This document shows positions 24,394 to 33,478 of a stretch of 64,000 bases of DNA, one piece after another. Origin of the DNA: JAFECT01 sp035551675 (GTDB lineage Bacteria; Pseudomonadota; Alphaproteobacteria; Caulobacterales; Caulobacteraceae); NCBI GenBank assembly GCA_035551675.1, contig DASZMV010000047.1, positions 1-64,000 on the forward strand. The letters run 5' to 3'. The notes below the pieces were generated by a model. That model had not been told where the DNA came from. It saw only the letters and a program-made list of their open reading frames with translations, and ran no database searches. The position numbers and the translations under genes were made by a program. Position 1 is the first letter of the stretch. Every line of letters starts with the position of its first letter.

Positions 24394-25260
24394 TCACCGA
24401 AGCGCCTCCGCAATCGCCTTGCGGGTGATCGGCTCCATTACCGCATAGCCCGCAGCGTTCGGATGCACGCCGTCGAGCGTCAGGTCCGCGCGCATGGCGC
24501 CGTCGGGCGCCGCCATGGCTGAATAGTAGTCCGCATAAATCAGGTGCGTGCGTGCGGCGTAGGTCTTGAGCCACGCATTGATCTTCTGCACGTGCGGCGC
24601 GGGCGAGAGGTTCGGCGCCCAGGTAAACTTCGCCGCGGGAGGGACCGAGCCGAGGATCACCTGGATGTGGCGCGCCTTGGCGAGCGTCACCATCGCAACG
24701 ATATTGTTCTGCAGCTCGTCGAGGCTGTTGGGCCCGGTGTTGCCGGCGATGTCGTTGGTGCCCCCCAGGATGTGCACCACGCGCGGTCGCAGCGCGACGA
24801 CGTCGGCCTCGAAACGCACCAGCATCTGCGGCGTCGTCTGGCCGCTGATCCCGCGGTCGACGCGACCCTGCGTGAAGAAGCCGGGGTGCGCCACGGCCCA
24901 CAGCTCGGTGATCGAGTCGCCCATGAACACCACCTCGCGCGCATTGGCGGGGAGGGCGGCGAGCCGCGCATCGTCGGCGCGGTAACGACAAAGATTGGCC
25001 CAGTCGGTCTTGGTGAGGTCGAGCGACCTCATCTTCTGTTGTGCGGCGATCGCTTCCGGCGACGGCGCAGGCCGCGGCTTGCCGGGCGGCGTCGCGTAGA
25101 CGGATTTGAAGTCGTCGACCATGGCCTGGGGCGGTGCGGTCGAGACCATGCAGGGGTTGTCGACCATGCCGACGGCCGCCGCCCCGGCTTTGGAGAAGCC
25201 CGCGGTGAGGCTGAGGGCCGCCGCGAGCGCGATTCCGAGCGGGCGAGGCATCGTCGGCAT
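24394..25260 (-). CDS. SGNH/GDSL hydrolase family protein, exported
   Basis: About 288 residues from ATG 25260, which has GGAGG at an ideal distance; ATGs farther upstream are not supported. A signal peptide (LGIALAAALSLTAGFSKAGAAA) is followed by an SGNH domain: block I VVFMGDSITELW (Ser116), block II Gly in GISGQTTPQM, block III GGTNDIAGN, and block V DGVHPN with the Asp/His pair. These enzymes act as esterases or deacetylases on lipids or glycans in the periplasm. It is convergent to the SDR gene and divergent from a TonB receptor gene. Confidence 0.88.
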   Translation of the reverse strand: MPTMPRPLGIALAAALSLTAGFSKAGAAAVGMVDNPCMVSTAPPQAMVDDFKSVYATPPGKPRPAPSPEAIAAQQKMRSLDLTKTDWANLCRYRADDARLAALPANAREVVFMGDSITELWAVAHPGFFTQGRVDRGISGQTTPQMLVRFEADVVALRPRVVHILGGTNDIAGNTGPNSLDELQNNIVAMVTLAKARHIQVILGSVPPAAKFTWAPNLSPAPHVQKINAWLKTYAARTHLIYADYYSAMAAPDGAMRADLTLDGVHPNAAGYAVMEPITRKAIAEALR

Positions 25261-25383
25261 GGTGGTCCTCCGGGCGGCGTGCGTCATCTTCACCGGCTCC
25301 GCCCAGCAGGGAAAGGGATTCCGGCCTCCGGGAAGCAAGCGCGGCCCAGAGTCGGCCAAGTCATCGTGCGGATCGGCATAGTC

Positions 25384-25414
25384 CCGGACCTTTCAGATAG
25401 GTCGATCCGGACCT
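25384..25414 (+). promoter_or_regulatory. Direct repeat upstream of the TonB receptor gene
   Basis: CCGGACCT occurs at 25384-25391 and again at 25407-25414, 23 bp apart, close to two helical turns. It lies about 70-100 bp upstream of the receptor ATG in the divergent region shared with the SGNH hydrolase gene. It could be an activator site; nothing identifies the protein. Confidence 0.25.
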
Positions 25415-25481
25415 AGGCTAATCCTCGATAAGCCAGCGCAGAACCGTAACCGCGCGGCATTGTGGAAGAGGGAAGGTCTCA

Positions 25482-27632
25482 ATGCGTATTTCGTCGCTTC
25501 TGGCGGGGGTCGCCCTTGCCGCCATGCTCCCGGTCGTGGCCCAGGCCGCCGACGCCGCCTCAACGCCTGCCGCCGGCGCCGTTGCAAGCGCCAACGCCGG
25601 TGTCGCGCCCGACCAGGGCGGCGCCAGCACCGTGGACGAGGTCATTGTCACCGCCCGTAAGCGCGACGAACACCTGAAGGACGTGCCGGTCGCGGTGACC
25701 CCGATCACCGCCGCCACCCTCGAGAAGGAACAGATCAACACGGTGATGGACGCCGCCTCGCTGGCGCCCGGCGTGAACATCAACACCGACGCTGTCGGTC
25801 GCGCCTTCGTCTCCATCCGCGGCATCGGCACCACTCTGATCGACACGGTTCAGCCCGGCGTCGGCATCTTCGTCGATGAAATCTACCAGCCCGACACCAG
25901 CTATCTGCTCAGCCCACTGATGGACGTGCAGCAGGTGGAAGTTCTGCGCGGCCCGCAGGGCACCCTGTTCGGCAACAACACCTTAGGCGGCGCCATCAGC
26001 GTCACCACCCGCCAGCCCACCGACACGGTGCGCGGCTTCCTGACCGCCGACTACGCCGGTCCGGACAACTATTACACCGTCGCGGGCAGCATTTCCGGCC
26101 CGATCATCCCGGGCGTGCTCGACGGCCGCATCGGCGCGTCGGAACACAGCCAGGACGGCTTCGAGAAGAACGTTGTGGCCGGCGGTCACGCCGATCCGCT
26201 GAATCAGCAGTCGGTCAGCGGCACGCTGCGCTGGATCCTGTCGCCCGACGCGACGATCACGCTGAACGCCTACTACGACCGCGTGCACGGCGGCGAGACG
26301 CCCTACGTCGACGTCAGCGGCCCGCAGGACTATTCCGAAAACGCAACCCTCAACGTCAACAGCCTGGCGTCCTACATCTACCGCGGCGTCAATGCGAAGG
26401 GCGTGTTCGACGCGGGGAACACCAAGGTCACGGTGATCGGCTCCTACGACAACCGCGACGGCCGCGCCTACGGGGACGGCGACTTCAGTCCGATCGATTT
26501 CGTCCGCGCGGGCGGCTTCAACACCTTGAACAGCTATTCGGGTGAAGCGCGCTTCGACACCAAGTGGAGCGACAGCATTTCCTCGCTCGTCGGCGTCTAT
26601 GCGATGGATTCGAAGACGTCGACCACCACCATCGAGACCTTGGTGCCGCTGTCGCTCACCGTGCCCTCGACCGAGATAAGCAAGATCAATCAGCAGGCGG
26701 TGTTCGGCACGGTCTTCTTCAAGCTGCCCGGAGACGTCGAACTGGCCACCGGCCTGCGCTACGACCACCAGACGGTGCAATCCTCCGACGCGTCGCAGGA
26801 GTACGTCGCCAACCAGCTGGAGCCGCGCGTGACCCTGTCCAAGCACTGGAGCCCGGACAGCATGACCTATCTGTCGGTGGCGCGGGGCTTCCGCGGCGGC
26901 GGCACCAACGGTCCCGGCGCGCCGAACCCGATCTATCGCGGCGACTCGGTGTGGACCTATGAAGTGGGTCAGAAGTTCGAAAGCGACGACCACAAACTGA
27001 CCCTGAACGCCGACGTCTTCTACAACGACTATGACCACTACATCGGTCAGAACTCGTTGGCCCCCAATGCGATCACCCACGTGGGCTTCGTCGCCATCAA
27101 CCTGAACTCGGGCAAGGTGGAAAGCTACGGCGCCGAACTGGAAGCCGACTGGCGCCCCGTCGAGCGCTGGGAGTTCCAGGCCAACCTCACGGCGATGCAT
27201 GCGCGTATCACCGACGGTTCCGAGTATGAGCAGACCACGAGCATGCCGCTGCCGTCCGACCGCATCCTGTTCCTGCCGGACTGGGACGCCTATGTGTCGG
27301 GCAGCTACACCCAACCGCTGGCTAACGATCAGGACCTGCGCTTTGACCTGAGCCTGGTAGCCAAGGGCGACCGCGTCGGCTCGACGCTGACCCCGACCAG
27401 CGTGCCGGTCATGTCGGGCTATGGCATCGTCAACGGCAACATCACCTGGACCCACGGTCCGGTGTCCATTGCGCTGTGGTCCACCAACCTGCTCGATCAG
27501 AAGTACCTGACCGCCTACCTCGACAAGTCGCTGCTCTCGGTGGCCCTGCCGACCGCGCCGTTCCTGTGGAACAACCTGGCGCTCGACGGCGACCGCCGCC
27601 GCGTGGGCGTGCGCATCAAGTACGCGTTCTGA
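25482..27632 (+). CDS. TonB-dependent outer-membrane receptor
   Basis: A 716-residue receptor. The signal peptide MRISSLLAGVALAAMLPVVAQA precedes a TonB box (DEVIVTARKRDE) near residues 51-62. The plug domain carries VPVAVTPITAATLEKE, FVSIRGIGTT and VEVLRGPQGTLFGNNTLGGAI, and a beta-barrel ends in the terminal RIKYAF. The style (VTARKR, IRGIGT, LRGPQGTLFGRN-like) is that of the large receptor set of sphingomonads and caulobacters for plant-derived or aromatic molecules rather than classic siderophores. No substrate gene is next to it. It is followed by a terminator and is likely monocistronic. Confidence 0.92.
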   Translation: MRISSLLAGVALAAMLPVVAQAADAASTPAAGAVASANAGVAPDQGGASTVDEVIVTARKRDEHLKDVPVAVTPITAATLEKEQINTVMDAASLAPGVNINTDAVGRAFVSIRGIGTTLIDTVQPGVGIFVDEIYQPDTSYLLSPLMDVQQVEVLRGPQGTLFGNNTLGGAISVTTRQPTDTVRGFLTADYAGPDNYYTVAGSISGPIIPGVLDGRIGASEHSQDGFEKNVVAGGHADPLNQQSVSGTLRWILSPDATITLNAYYDRVHGGETPYVDVSGPQDYSENATLNVNSLASYIYRGVNAKGVFDAGNTKVTVIGSYDNRDGRAYGDGDFSPIDFVRAGGFNTLNSYSGEARFDTKWSDSISSLVGVYAMDSKTSTTTIETLVPLSLTVPSTEISKINQQAVFGTVFFKLPGDVELATGLRYDHQTVQSSDASQEYVANQLEPRVTLSKHWSPDSMTYLSVARGFRGGGTNGPGAPNPIYRGDSVWTYEVGQKFESDDHKLTLNADVFYNDYDHYIGQNSLAPNAITHVGFVAINLNSGKVESYGAELEADWRPVERWEFQANLTAMHARITDGSEYEQTTSMPLPSDRILFLPDWDAYVSGSYTQPLANDQDLRFDLSLVAKGDRVGSTLTPTSVPVMSGYGIVNGNITWTHGPVSIALWSTNLLDQKYLTAYLDKSLLSVALPTAPFLWNNLALDGDRRRVGVRIKYAF

Positions 27633-27673
27633 GGTCCGTAAGTGTTTCGGGTAGCCGAGTAACTAAGCCTACC

Positions 27674-27720
27674 GGGCGCGCGCCGCCACAAACTCCTCCG
27701 GCGCGCGCCCATTTCTCTCC
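27674..27720 (+). terminator. Intrinsic terminator of the TonB receptor gene
   Basis: GGGCGCGCGCCG and CGGCGCGCGCCC form a perfect 12-bp stem with a 13-nt loop, followed by ATTTCTCTCC. It lies 41 bp past the receptor stop and before the FAD oxidase gene. Confidence 0.75.
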
Positions 27721-27757
27721 CCTTCGGGAGACGAACCGACTAGGATCGAAGTCCGAC

Positions 27758-29161
27758 ATGGGCGCTCTCGCAAAACCCACGACCGGCCTGGACCTGCCCG
27801 CGGCGCTGTTGACGCGCCTGCGCGAGGTATTCGGCGCGCGCCTGCGGCTCGAGGAAGCGATCCGCCTTCAGCACGGCCAGAGCGAGGCCCATTTCGAGAC
27901 CATGGCGCCGGACGCGGTGGTCTATCCGCACACAACCGAAGAGGTCGTGGCCCTGATCAAGGCCTGCACGGCCCACGACGTCCCGGTCATTCCCTTCGGC
28001 GCCGGCACCTCCATCGAAGGCAACACTACGCCGGTGAGGGGCGGCGTCACCGTCGATCTGTCCGAGATGACCCGCATCGTCGCGGTCAATCCCGACGACT
28101 TCGACTGCACCGTCGAGGCCGGGGTTCGCCGCGAACAGCTGAACGAACACCTGCGCGACCAGGGCCTGTTCTTCCCCATCGACCCCGGCGCCAACGCGAC
28201 GCTCGGCGGCATGGCCTCCACCCGTGCGTCTGGCACCAATGCAGTGCGCTACGGCACCATGCGCGAGGCGGTGCTGTCGCTGCGCGTGGTCACACCCGAC
28301 GGTCGCGACATCAGAACCGCGCGGCGCGCGCGCAAGTCCGCCGCCGGCTACGACCTGACCCGCCTGTTCGTGGGCGCCGAGGGGACCCTTGGAATCATCA
28401 CCGAGGTGACGCTGCGCCTGCACGGCATTCCCGAGGTGATCTCCTCGGCGGTCTGCGGCTTCGACAGCCTTGACGGCGCCGTGCGCACGGTGGTCGAGGC
28501 GATCCAACTCGGCGTGCCCATGGCGCGCGTCGAGATTCTCGACGACGTGCAGATGAAGGCGGTGAACCGCTGGTCGAAACTCGACTATCCGGAAGTCACC
28601 ACCCTGTTCTTCGAATTCCACGGCTCCGAACGCTACGTCGCCGAACAGGTCGAGACGGTCAGCGCGCTCGCCATCGCCAACGGGGGCGGGACGTTCCAAT
28701 GGTCGAACCGGCCGGAAGAGCGCTCCAAGCTGTGGAAGGCGCGCCACGACGCCTATTACGCCGCGCTCGGTCTGCGCCCGGGCTCGACCGGCTGGGCCAC
28801 CGACGTCTGCGTGCCGATGAGCCGGCTCGCTGACTGTATCGGCGAGACCAAGAAGGATCTCGAGGCCGCGTCGATGCCGGCGCCGATCGTGGGTCATGTT
28901 GGCGACGGCAACTTCCACGTCATCTTCGTGATCGACCCGAACAAACCCGAAGAGCTCGAGGAAGCGCAACGCCTGAACGCCCGCATTGTCGAACGCGCGC
29001 TGGCCATGGACGGCACCTGCACCGGCGAGCATGGCATCGGCCTCGGTAAACAGGACTGGCTGGTCGCCGAACTGGGCGACGCGGTGGACCTGATGCGCGC
29101 GATCAAGCGCGCGCTGGACCCCCAGGACCTGTTCAATCCCGGCAAGATTTTCGCGCTCTGA
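27758..29161 (+). CDS. FAD-binding oxidase, D-lactate dehydrogenase (cytochrome)-like
   Basis: A 467-residue enzyme of the GlcD/DLD family. The FAD-binding type 4 domain carries VIPFGAGTSIEGNTTPVRGGVTVDLSEM and FFPIDPGANATLGGMASTRASGTNAVRYG. The C-terminal oxidase domain has the metal-site HVGDGNFHV and the ending GEHGIGLGK...DPQDLFNPGKI. The closest described relatives, by these motifs, oxidise D-lactate or other D-2-hydroxy-acids and pass electrons to cytochrome c or quinone. ATG 27758 is used; the longer frame from 27476 overlaps the receptor gene and is not real. A regulator/MFS operon follows, which could serve the same metabolism. Confidence 0.88.
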   Translation: MGALAKPTTGLDLPAALLTRLREVFGARLRLEEAIRLQHGQSEAHFETMAPDAVVYPHTTEEVVALIKACTAHDVPVIPFGAGTSIEGNTTPVRGGVTVDLSEMTRIVAVNPDDFDCTVEAGVRREQLNEHLRDQGLFFPIDPGANATLGGMASTRASGTNAVRYGTMREAVLSLRVVTPDGRDIRTARRARKSAAGYDLTRLFVGAEGTLGIITEVTLRLHGIPEVISSAVCGFDSLDGAVRTVVEAIQLGVPMARVEILDDVQMKAVNRWSKLDYPEVTTLFFEFHGSERYVAEQVETVSALAIANGGGTFQWSNRPEERSKLWKARHDAYYAALGLRPGSTGWATDVCVPMSRLADCIGETKKDLEAASMPAPIVGHVGDGNFHVIFVIDPNKPEELEEAQRLNARIVERALAMDGTCTGEHGIGLGKQDWLVAELGDAVDLMRAIKRALDPQDLFNPGKIFAL

Positions 29162-29274
29162 ACAAGCGCGGCGGCCTGACAAGCCAAGGCCAGGGGCGAC
29201 GCCCAAGCCTGGGAAACAGCCCCGCTGGTCCCCATTTGAACGCCTGAGTTCGTTCTGACGGACTGGAGGTGGAG

Positions 29275-29424
29275 ATGGGTTATCTGATCTTCCTTGGCCT
29301 TTTGGTGGCGTTCTCCATGGCCATCCTGAACCCCTACGGGCGCAAGGTGCTGGGGGTCATGGCCCTGACCGCCATGGCGCTGATCGGCGTGGGCTTGTTG
29401 TTGATCGAGCGATCGACGGCCTAA
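29275..29424 (+). CDS. Small two-segment membrane protein
   Basis: A 49-residue open frame with GGAGGTGGAG directly before the ATG, an excellent ribosome-binding site. The protein reads MGYLIFLGLLVAFSMAILNP, a short basic loop (YGRKV), then a second hydrophobic helix ending IERSTA. It is a typical small inner-membrane protein, with no homology that I recognise. It lies between the FAD oxidase and the AraC-type regulator on the same strand. Confidence 0.6.
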   Translation: MGYLIFLGLLVAFSMAILNPYGRKVLGVMALTAMALIGVGLLLIERSTA

Positions 29425-29557
29425 GGTTCCCTGCGGCAAGCTGACCTATCTGAGAGGTGCTTGCCAAGCTATCAGATAGCTGCGATACCCCTGATGTCCT
29501 GCCTCGCGAGGGAGGGACAAGCGAGAGCCGCTGAGCGGCCGGGCAGGGGAGAAGGCC

Positions 29558-30331
29558 ATGGATTTCGTCGAAGTCTCGACCGAGATGACGACCCTTCTCG
29601 GGCCCTGTCCGGTCGTCCAGCCGCCCATTCCGCACGCGCCCATCGCCTTGGTGTTTCACCTGGGCGACACGGACGAACCGCCGCGGCTGCACCTCGACCT
29701 TTCGCCTGACCTCGCCGAGCTGAGGCGCGCGGCGGGCGATGCCCGTATCGTATTCCTGGTTTCGCGCGCCGCGGTGCTGCGTATCGGCGGCAAGTCCCTG
29801 GTCGGCAGCAACGGCGCCGACTTCCATCTCTCGAGCGAGCTGCGCGCCATCGCGCTCGCGCTCCGCGACGCCGACACGCCGGTCGAGGCGCGCGCGACGT
29901 ACCGTCTGGCCAAGAGCATCGAACTCCTGTGCGAGACCATCCGCCAGTTCGACATGGGCGTGATCGTGCCCTTGGTGGTCGACGCGGAACTGTCGCTGGC
30001 CGACACGCGCCGCATTCTGCAGGCGCGCCGCGTAATCGACGAGCGCTGGAACGAGAAACTGACGCTGGACGCCATCGCCCGCGCCTGCGGTCTCAACCGC
30101 GCCAAGCTGACCCGCGGCTTTCGCGAAATGTTCGACTGCTCGGTGGCCGAGGCCATTGCCGAGCGGCGCCTGTCGCAGGCCTCGCGCCTGTTGCTGACCA
30201 CCGACCTGCCGGTGTCGAGCGTCGGCTACGAGGCGGGCTATCTCAACAACGCCAGTTTCGCGCGCGCGTTCGGCCGGCATTTCGGCCGCTCGCCCTCGGA
30301 CTATCGCGCCGGCGCCCTGGTGGCGGCATGA
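29558..30331 (+). CDS. AraC family transcriptional regulator
   Basis: A 257-residue regulator. The C-terminal domain has two helix-turn-helix units: KLTLDAIARACGLNRAKLTRGFREMF, then LPVSSVGYEAGYLNNASFARAFGRHFGRSPSDYR, the standard AraC signature. The N-terminal half is a ligand or dimer domain, with no recognisable cupin pattern. The TGA stop overlaps the start of the next regulator gene (ATGA), so an AraC activator, a FadR/GntR regulator and an MFS transporter are translationally linked. Confidence 0.88.
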   Translation: MDFVEVSTEMTTLLGPCPVVQPPIPHAPIALVFHLGDTDEPPRLHLDLSPDLAELRRAAGDARIVFLVSRAAVLRIGGKSLVGSNGADFHLSSELRAIALALRDADTPVEARATYRLAKSIELLCETIRQFDMGVIVPLVVDAELSLADTRRILQARRVIDERWNEKLTLDAIARACGLNRAKLTRGFREMFDCSVAEAIAERRLSQASRLLLTTDLPVSSVGYEAGYLNNASFARAFGRHFGRSPSDYRAGALVAA

Positions 30332-31065
30332 GCGAGGTTGCGCAAAGCCGCAGGGGCGGCGCCCACGAGGGCGGCTCGCTGGTCAGCCGCGCCATCGGCG
30401 CGGTCACCGGTCATATTCGCAGTAACGGCCTGCGCGTCGGCGACACTCTGCCGGGCGAGGCGCACTTCGCCGAAGAGCTGGGCGTCAGCCGTGCGGTGAT
30501 GCGCGAGGCGTTCGGCGCGCTGGCGGCGCTTCGCCTCATCGACGTCGGCAACGGACGCAAGCCGCGCGTCGGCGCGATGGACGGATCGGTGTTCGCCGCC
30601 TCGCTCGATCACGCCATCTCCACCGCCCAGATCACCGTCCCCGACGTCTGGGACGTACGCCGCACCATCGAGGTCCGCACCGCCGCCCTGGCCGCGGAAA
30701 AGCGCACCGACGAAGAGGCCGCAAGGATCGTCGCCCTGGCCGAGGCCATGGCCCGCGACGTCGCGGACCGTCCAACGCTTTCGCGTCACGACATCGCTTT
30801 CCACGACGCCATCGCGCGCGCCTCGCACAACAGCCTGTTCATCCAGATCGTCAGCTCCTTCGGCCCGCTCATGCAGGTCGCGGTGCCCGCCGCCTGGGGT
30901 ACGCGTACGACCGACAAGCAGAAGGCGTCGATCATCGACAACCACCTGGCGCTCGCCCGCGCGATCGCCGATGGCGATCCCCAGCGCGCGGCGGCGGAGA
31001 TGGACTCGCACTTCGACGCCTCGGTGGGCGATTTGCTGAAGGCGCTGGAAGGCGAACCGTCGTGA
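30328..31065 (+). CDS. FadR-type GntR family transcriptional regulator
   Basis: A 245-residue regulator. The winged helix contains LVSRAIGAVTGHIRSNGLRVGDTLPGEAHFAEELGVSRAVMREAFGALAALRLI. The all-helical FCD ligand domain carries VWDVRRTIEVRTAALAAEKRTDE, SRHDIAFHDAIARASHN and IIDNHLALARAIADGD, including the Asp and His residues that usually bind a metal. FCD regulators often sense carboxylic acids such as lactate, pyruvate or sugar acids, which fits the D-2-hydroxy-acid oxidase upstream and the transporter downstream. It is coupled to both neighbours by 4-bp overlaps. Confidence 0.9.
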   Translation: MSEVAQSRRGGAHEGGSLVSRAIGAVTGHIRSNGLRVGDTLPGEAHFAEELGVSRAVMREAFGALAALRLIDVGNGRKPRVGAMDGSVFAASLDHAISTAQITVPDVWDVRRTIEVRTAALAAEKRTDEEAARIVALAEAMARDVADRPTLSRHDIAFHDAIARASHNSLFIQIVSSFGPLMQVAVPAAWGTRTTDKQKASIIDNHLALARAIADGDPQRAAAEMDSHFDASVGDLLKALEGEPS

Positions 31066-32378
31066 CCGCCGAAGTCGCGCTTGCGGACACGTCCGCCGGT
31101 CACCAAGCCGGCGCCCCGCCGTACAAAGGCTCGCGCGTCTTCGCGATCCTCGCGCTCGCCGTCGCCATCACCAACGCCGCCGCCATGCGCGCGGTGTTCG
31201 CGCCTTTGCAGGACGCGGCGAAACAGACGCTGCATCTCGACGACTTCTGGATGAGCCTGGTGCAGGGCGTGGCGCTGGCCATTCCCGTCGCGGTGCTGGC
31301 CGTTCCGCTGGGGCGTCTGGTGGACTCCACGCGGCGCGTGACGCTGATGATCCTGATGTCGCTGATCTGGACGGTCGGAACCGTCTGGACCGCCTTCGCC
31401 GCGGATTTCTGGAGCCTGTTCCTGTCGCGCATGCTGGGCGGCCTCGGCGCCTTCTGCGCCATTCCGGTGGCGATCTCGCTGGTGGCCGACATGTGCAGTC
31501 CCGCGGCGCGCGGTCGCGCCATGCTGCCGCTCACCATGGGCATCCAGATCGGCACCGCCGCGGCCTTTGCGCTCGCCGGTCCGCTGGCCAAGGTGCTGAG
31601 CAGCGCCGGGGCGCCGCATCTGTTCGGGCTCGAGCCGTGGCGCGGCGTTCATCTCTGGTTCGGCGCCGCGAGCCTGGTGCTGACCCTGCCGCTGTTGCTG
31701 ATGCGCGAGCCCGATCGGCATGAGCTCGGCGACGCCGGCGCCGCGTTCGGGCCGGCGATGCGCGCGATCTGGGCGCGTCGCGGGTTTCTGATTCCGCTGT
31801 TCATCGGCCAGGTTGGCGCTGTGATGGCCGATGTCGCGGCGACCATCTGGGTCACGCCGGTTCTGATGCGGACTTACCACCAGACGCCCGAACAGTTCGG
31901 CCCCTGGGTCGGCGGCGTCATCCTCGCCGGCGGCGTGCTGGGCGCGGTCGTCGGCGCGCTGTTCGCCGACTTCGGACAGAAGCTGAAATACAAGGGCGGC
32001 GTGCTGGTCGGCGCGGTGATCCTGTCGCTGTTCGCCATTCCCGCGGCCGCCTTTCCGCTGATGCCGGACGTGACGAGTTTCGCGGTCCTGCTGGCCGTGC
32101 TGCTGGTGGTCGGCGCCGCGGTCGGCCTGGTCACGGCGACGGTCATCGCGGTGAAGGTGCCGAACGAGGCGCGCGGGATGTGTCTGGGCGCCTTCGTGGT
32201 GGTGGCCGCGGTGATCGGCTTCGGCGTCGCGCCGACCCTGGTCACCGTCTGCAGCAAGCTTATGGGCGGCGAGAGCCACCTCGGTCAGGCGCTGGGCTAT
32301 ACCGGGATCGCGATCGACGTGATGTCGTCGCTGGGTTTCCTGTTCGCCATGCTGGACCTCGCCAAGCGTCGCGATTGA
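31062..32378 (+). CDS. MFS transporter
   Basis: A 438-residue major facilitator with twelve predicted membrane segments. The motif-A-like loop is AVPLGRLVDSTRRVTLM between TM2 and TM3, and FGAASLVLTLPLLLMREPDRHEL marks the central loop. The start codon is GTG at 31062, overlapping the previous stop. The arrangement regulator-regulator-transporter suggests uptake of the compound sensed by the FCD regulator, perhaps an organic acid. Substrate prediction is inference only. The N-terminal 25 residues are Ala/Ser-rich and precede the first helix. Confidence 0.9.
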   Translation: MTAEVALADTSAGHQAGAPPYKGSRVFAILALAVAITNAAAMRAVFAPLQDAAKQTLHLDDFWMSLVQGVALAIPVAVLAVPLGRLVDSTRRVTLMILMSLIWTVGTVWTAFAADFWSLFLSRMLGGLGAFCAIPVAISLVADMCSPAARGRAMLPLTMGIQIGTAAAFALAGPLAKVLSSAGAPHLFGLEPWRGVHLWFGAASLVLTLPLLLMREPDRHELGDAGAAFGPAMRAIWARRGFLIPLFIGQVGAVMADVAATIWVTPVLMRTYHQTPEQFGPWVGGVILAGGVLGAVVGALFADFGQKLKYKGGVLVGAVILSLFAIPAAAFPLMPDVTSFAVLLAVLLVVGAAVGLVTATVIAVKVPNEARGMCLGAFVVVAAVIGFGVAPTLVTVCSKLMGGESHLGQALGYTGIAIDVMSSLGFLFAMLDLAKRRD

Positions 32379-32505
32379 GTGCGGAAACGCCCGCAAAATC
32401 AGACCCTCGCGCCATTTGGGCGGCGCTGGCGCCGTCCAGATTGTCGCTCATTGCAGACAGCTTGATCCCCTCCGCCGGGGTCGCAGACTTGCCGGCCTGG
32501 GAGCG

Positions 32506-32988
32506 ATGGGGATCGCCGTGGATCTGTCGACTGAACTCGATGCGCGGCCCTTCACGCGAGACGACGTCCTCCAGGTCTCACCGCCCCCGATGTCCCGAAA
32601 GGACGTCGTCCGGCCCATCGCTCCCAACCAAGTCGCCCCCAACCACCTGCAGACCCTGCGCGAAGCGCGCGGCCTGACTCTGCGCGAGCTGGCCCAACGC
32701 GTCGGCGCCTCGCGCCAGCACATGTCGAGTCTGGAACGCGGCGGACGGCGGCTCACTGCCGACTGGCTGCTGCGTCTGTCCGAAGGGCTCGATTGCCACC
32801 CGTGCGAAATCCTCGCGATCGACGCGCCGGAGGGGCTGAGCCGGCGCGAACGCGTGATCCTCGCCTATGTGCGTCAGTTGAGTCGCGACCAGCAGGCGTC
32901 CTTGCTCGACTTTCTCGCGGCTGCCGCGCCTGGACGTCGCCGCCGCCGCGACGATGCGCACGGGGTCGACGATCTGTCGATCGACTAG
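32506..32988 (+). CDS. XRE family HTH transcriptional regulator
   Basis: About 160 residues from ATG 32506; a shorter start at 32590 would also preserve the domain. The Cro/C1-type helix-turn-helix is LQTLREARGLTLRELAQRVGASRQHMSSLERGGRRLTADWLLRLSEGL. A C-terminal helical part (RRERVILAYVRQLSRDQQASLLDFLAAAA) may mediate oligomerisation. There is no cupin or peptidase domain. It ends 28 bp from the convergent three-gene operon. Confidence 0.82.
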   Translation: MGIAVDLSTELDARPFTRDDVLQVSPPPMSRKDVVRPIAPNQVAPNHLQTLREARGLTLRELAQRVGASRQHMSSLERGGRRLTADWLLRLSEGLDCHPCEILAIDAPEGLSRRERVILAYVRQLSRDQQASLLDFLAAAAPGRRRRRDDAHGVDDLSID

Positions 32989-33016
32989 ACTCCAATTTCA
33001 GTCGGGTCCGGCGGCC

Positions 33017-33478
33017 TCATGCCTTCGACGGAGCGAGGCCGCGGGCGAAGAAGGCGACGATGACGCCGAACAGCAGCATGGCCGCGAGGTTGTCGGCGCG
33101 CGACATCAAGGACTGCGGAGGGTTGGCCGCCATCGACAGCGGCACCACGACGAAGGTCATGACGAAATAGACTCCGACGCCGTAAGCTAGGCCCCACGCC
33201 AACCACTGCCGCGCCAGTGTCGGCAGGCGCAACGCCGCGACGTCGTAGATAAACGCGATGACGATCGACATCGCCCATTGCAGCAAGAGCCCGATGACCA
33301 GGATCTCGACGCCGCCGTGAGCCGCGCCCTTGCCGAGCAGGCCGCTGGCGATCGCGCGCAGAACGATCGCCGGTGGCGCATGAAAGATCGTCGCCGCAGC
33401 GCCGATGTCGACCGTGCCCGCGACCAGTCCGCCCAAGAGGGCCGCCCTCAACAGGCGCCCCGTTCCACCGCTAGCCAT
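33017..33478 (-). CDS. Small integral membrane protein
   Basis: A 153-residue protein with four predicted membrane segments (LLRAALLGGLVAGTVDIGAAATIF; VEILVIGLLLQWAMSIVIAFIY; WLAWGLAYGVGVYFVMTFVVVPL; AMLLFGVIVAFFARGL). The first segment with GLVAGTxD resembles YagU/DUF1440-type proteins, a weak assignment. It overlaps the upstream MarR-like gene by 8 bp and is the last gene of a three-gene operon. Confidence 0.65.
   Translation of the reverse strand: MASGGTGRLLRAALLGGLVAGTVDIGAAATIFHAPPAIVLRAIASGLLGKGAAHGGVEILVIGLLLQWAMSIVIAFIYDVAALRLPTLARQWLAWGLAYGVGVYFVMTFVVVPLSMAANPPQSLMSRADNLAAMLLFGVIVAFFARGLAPSKA

Noticed and set aside
25983..27455. 490-codon minus-strand open frame
   Set aside because: Antisense shadow of the TonB receptor gene; the receptor frame has signal peptide, TonB box and plug motifs.
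30786..32396. 536-codon minus-strand open frame opposite the MFS gene
   Set aside because: Gln/His/Arg-rich shadow frame without any membrane or domain pattern, while the plus frame gives twelve helices.
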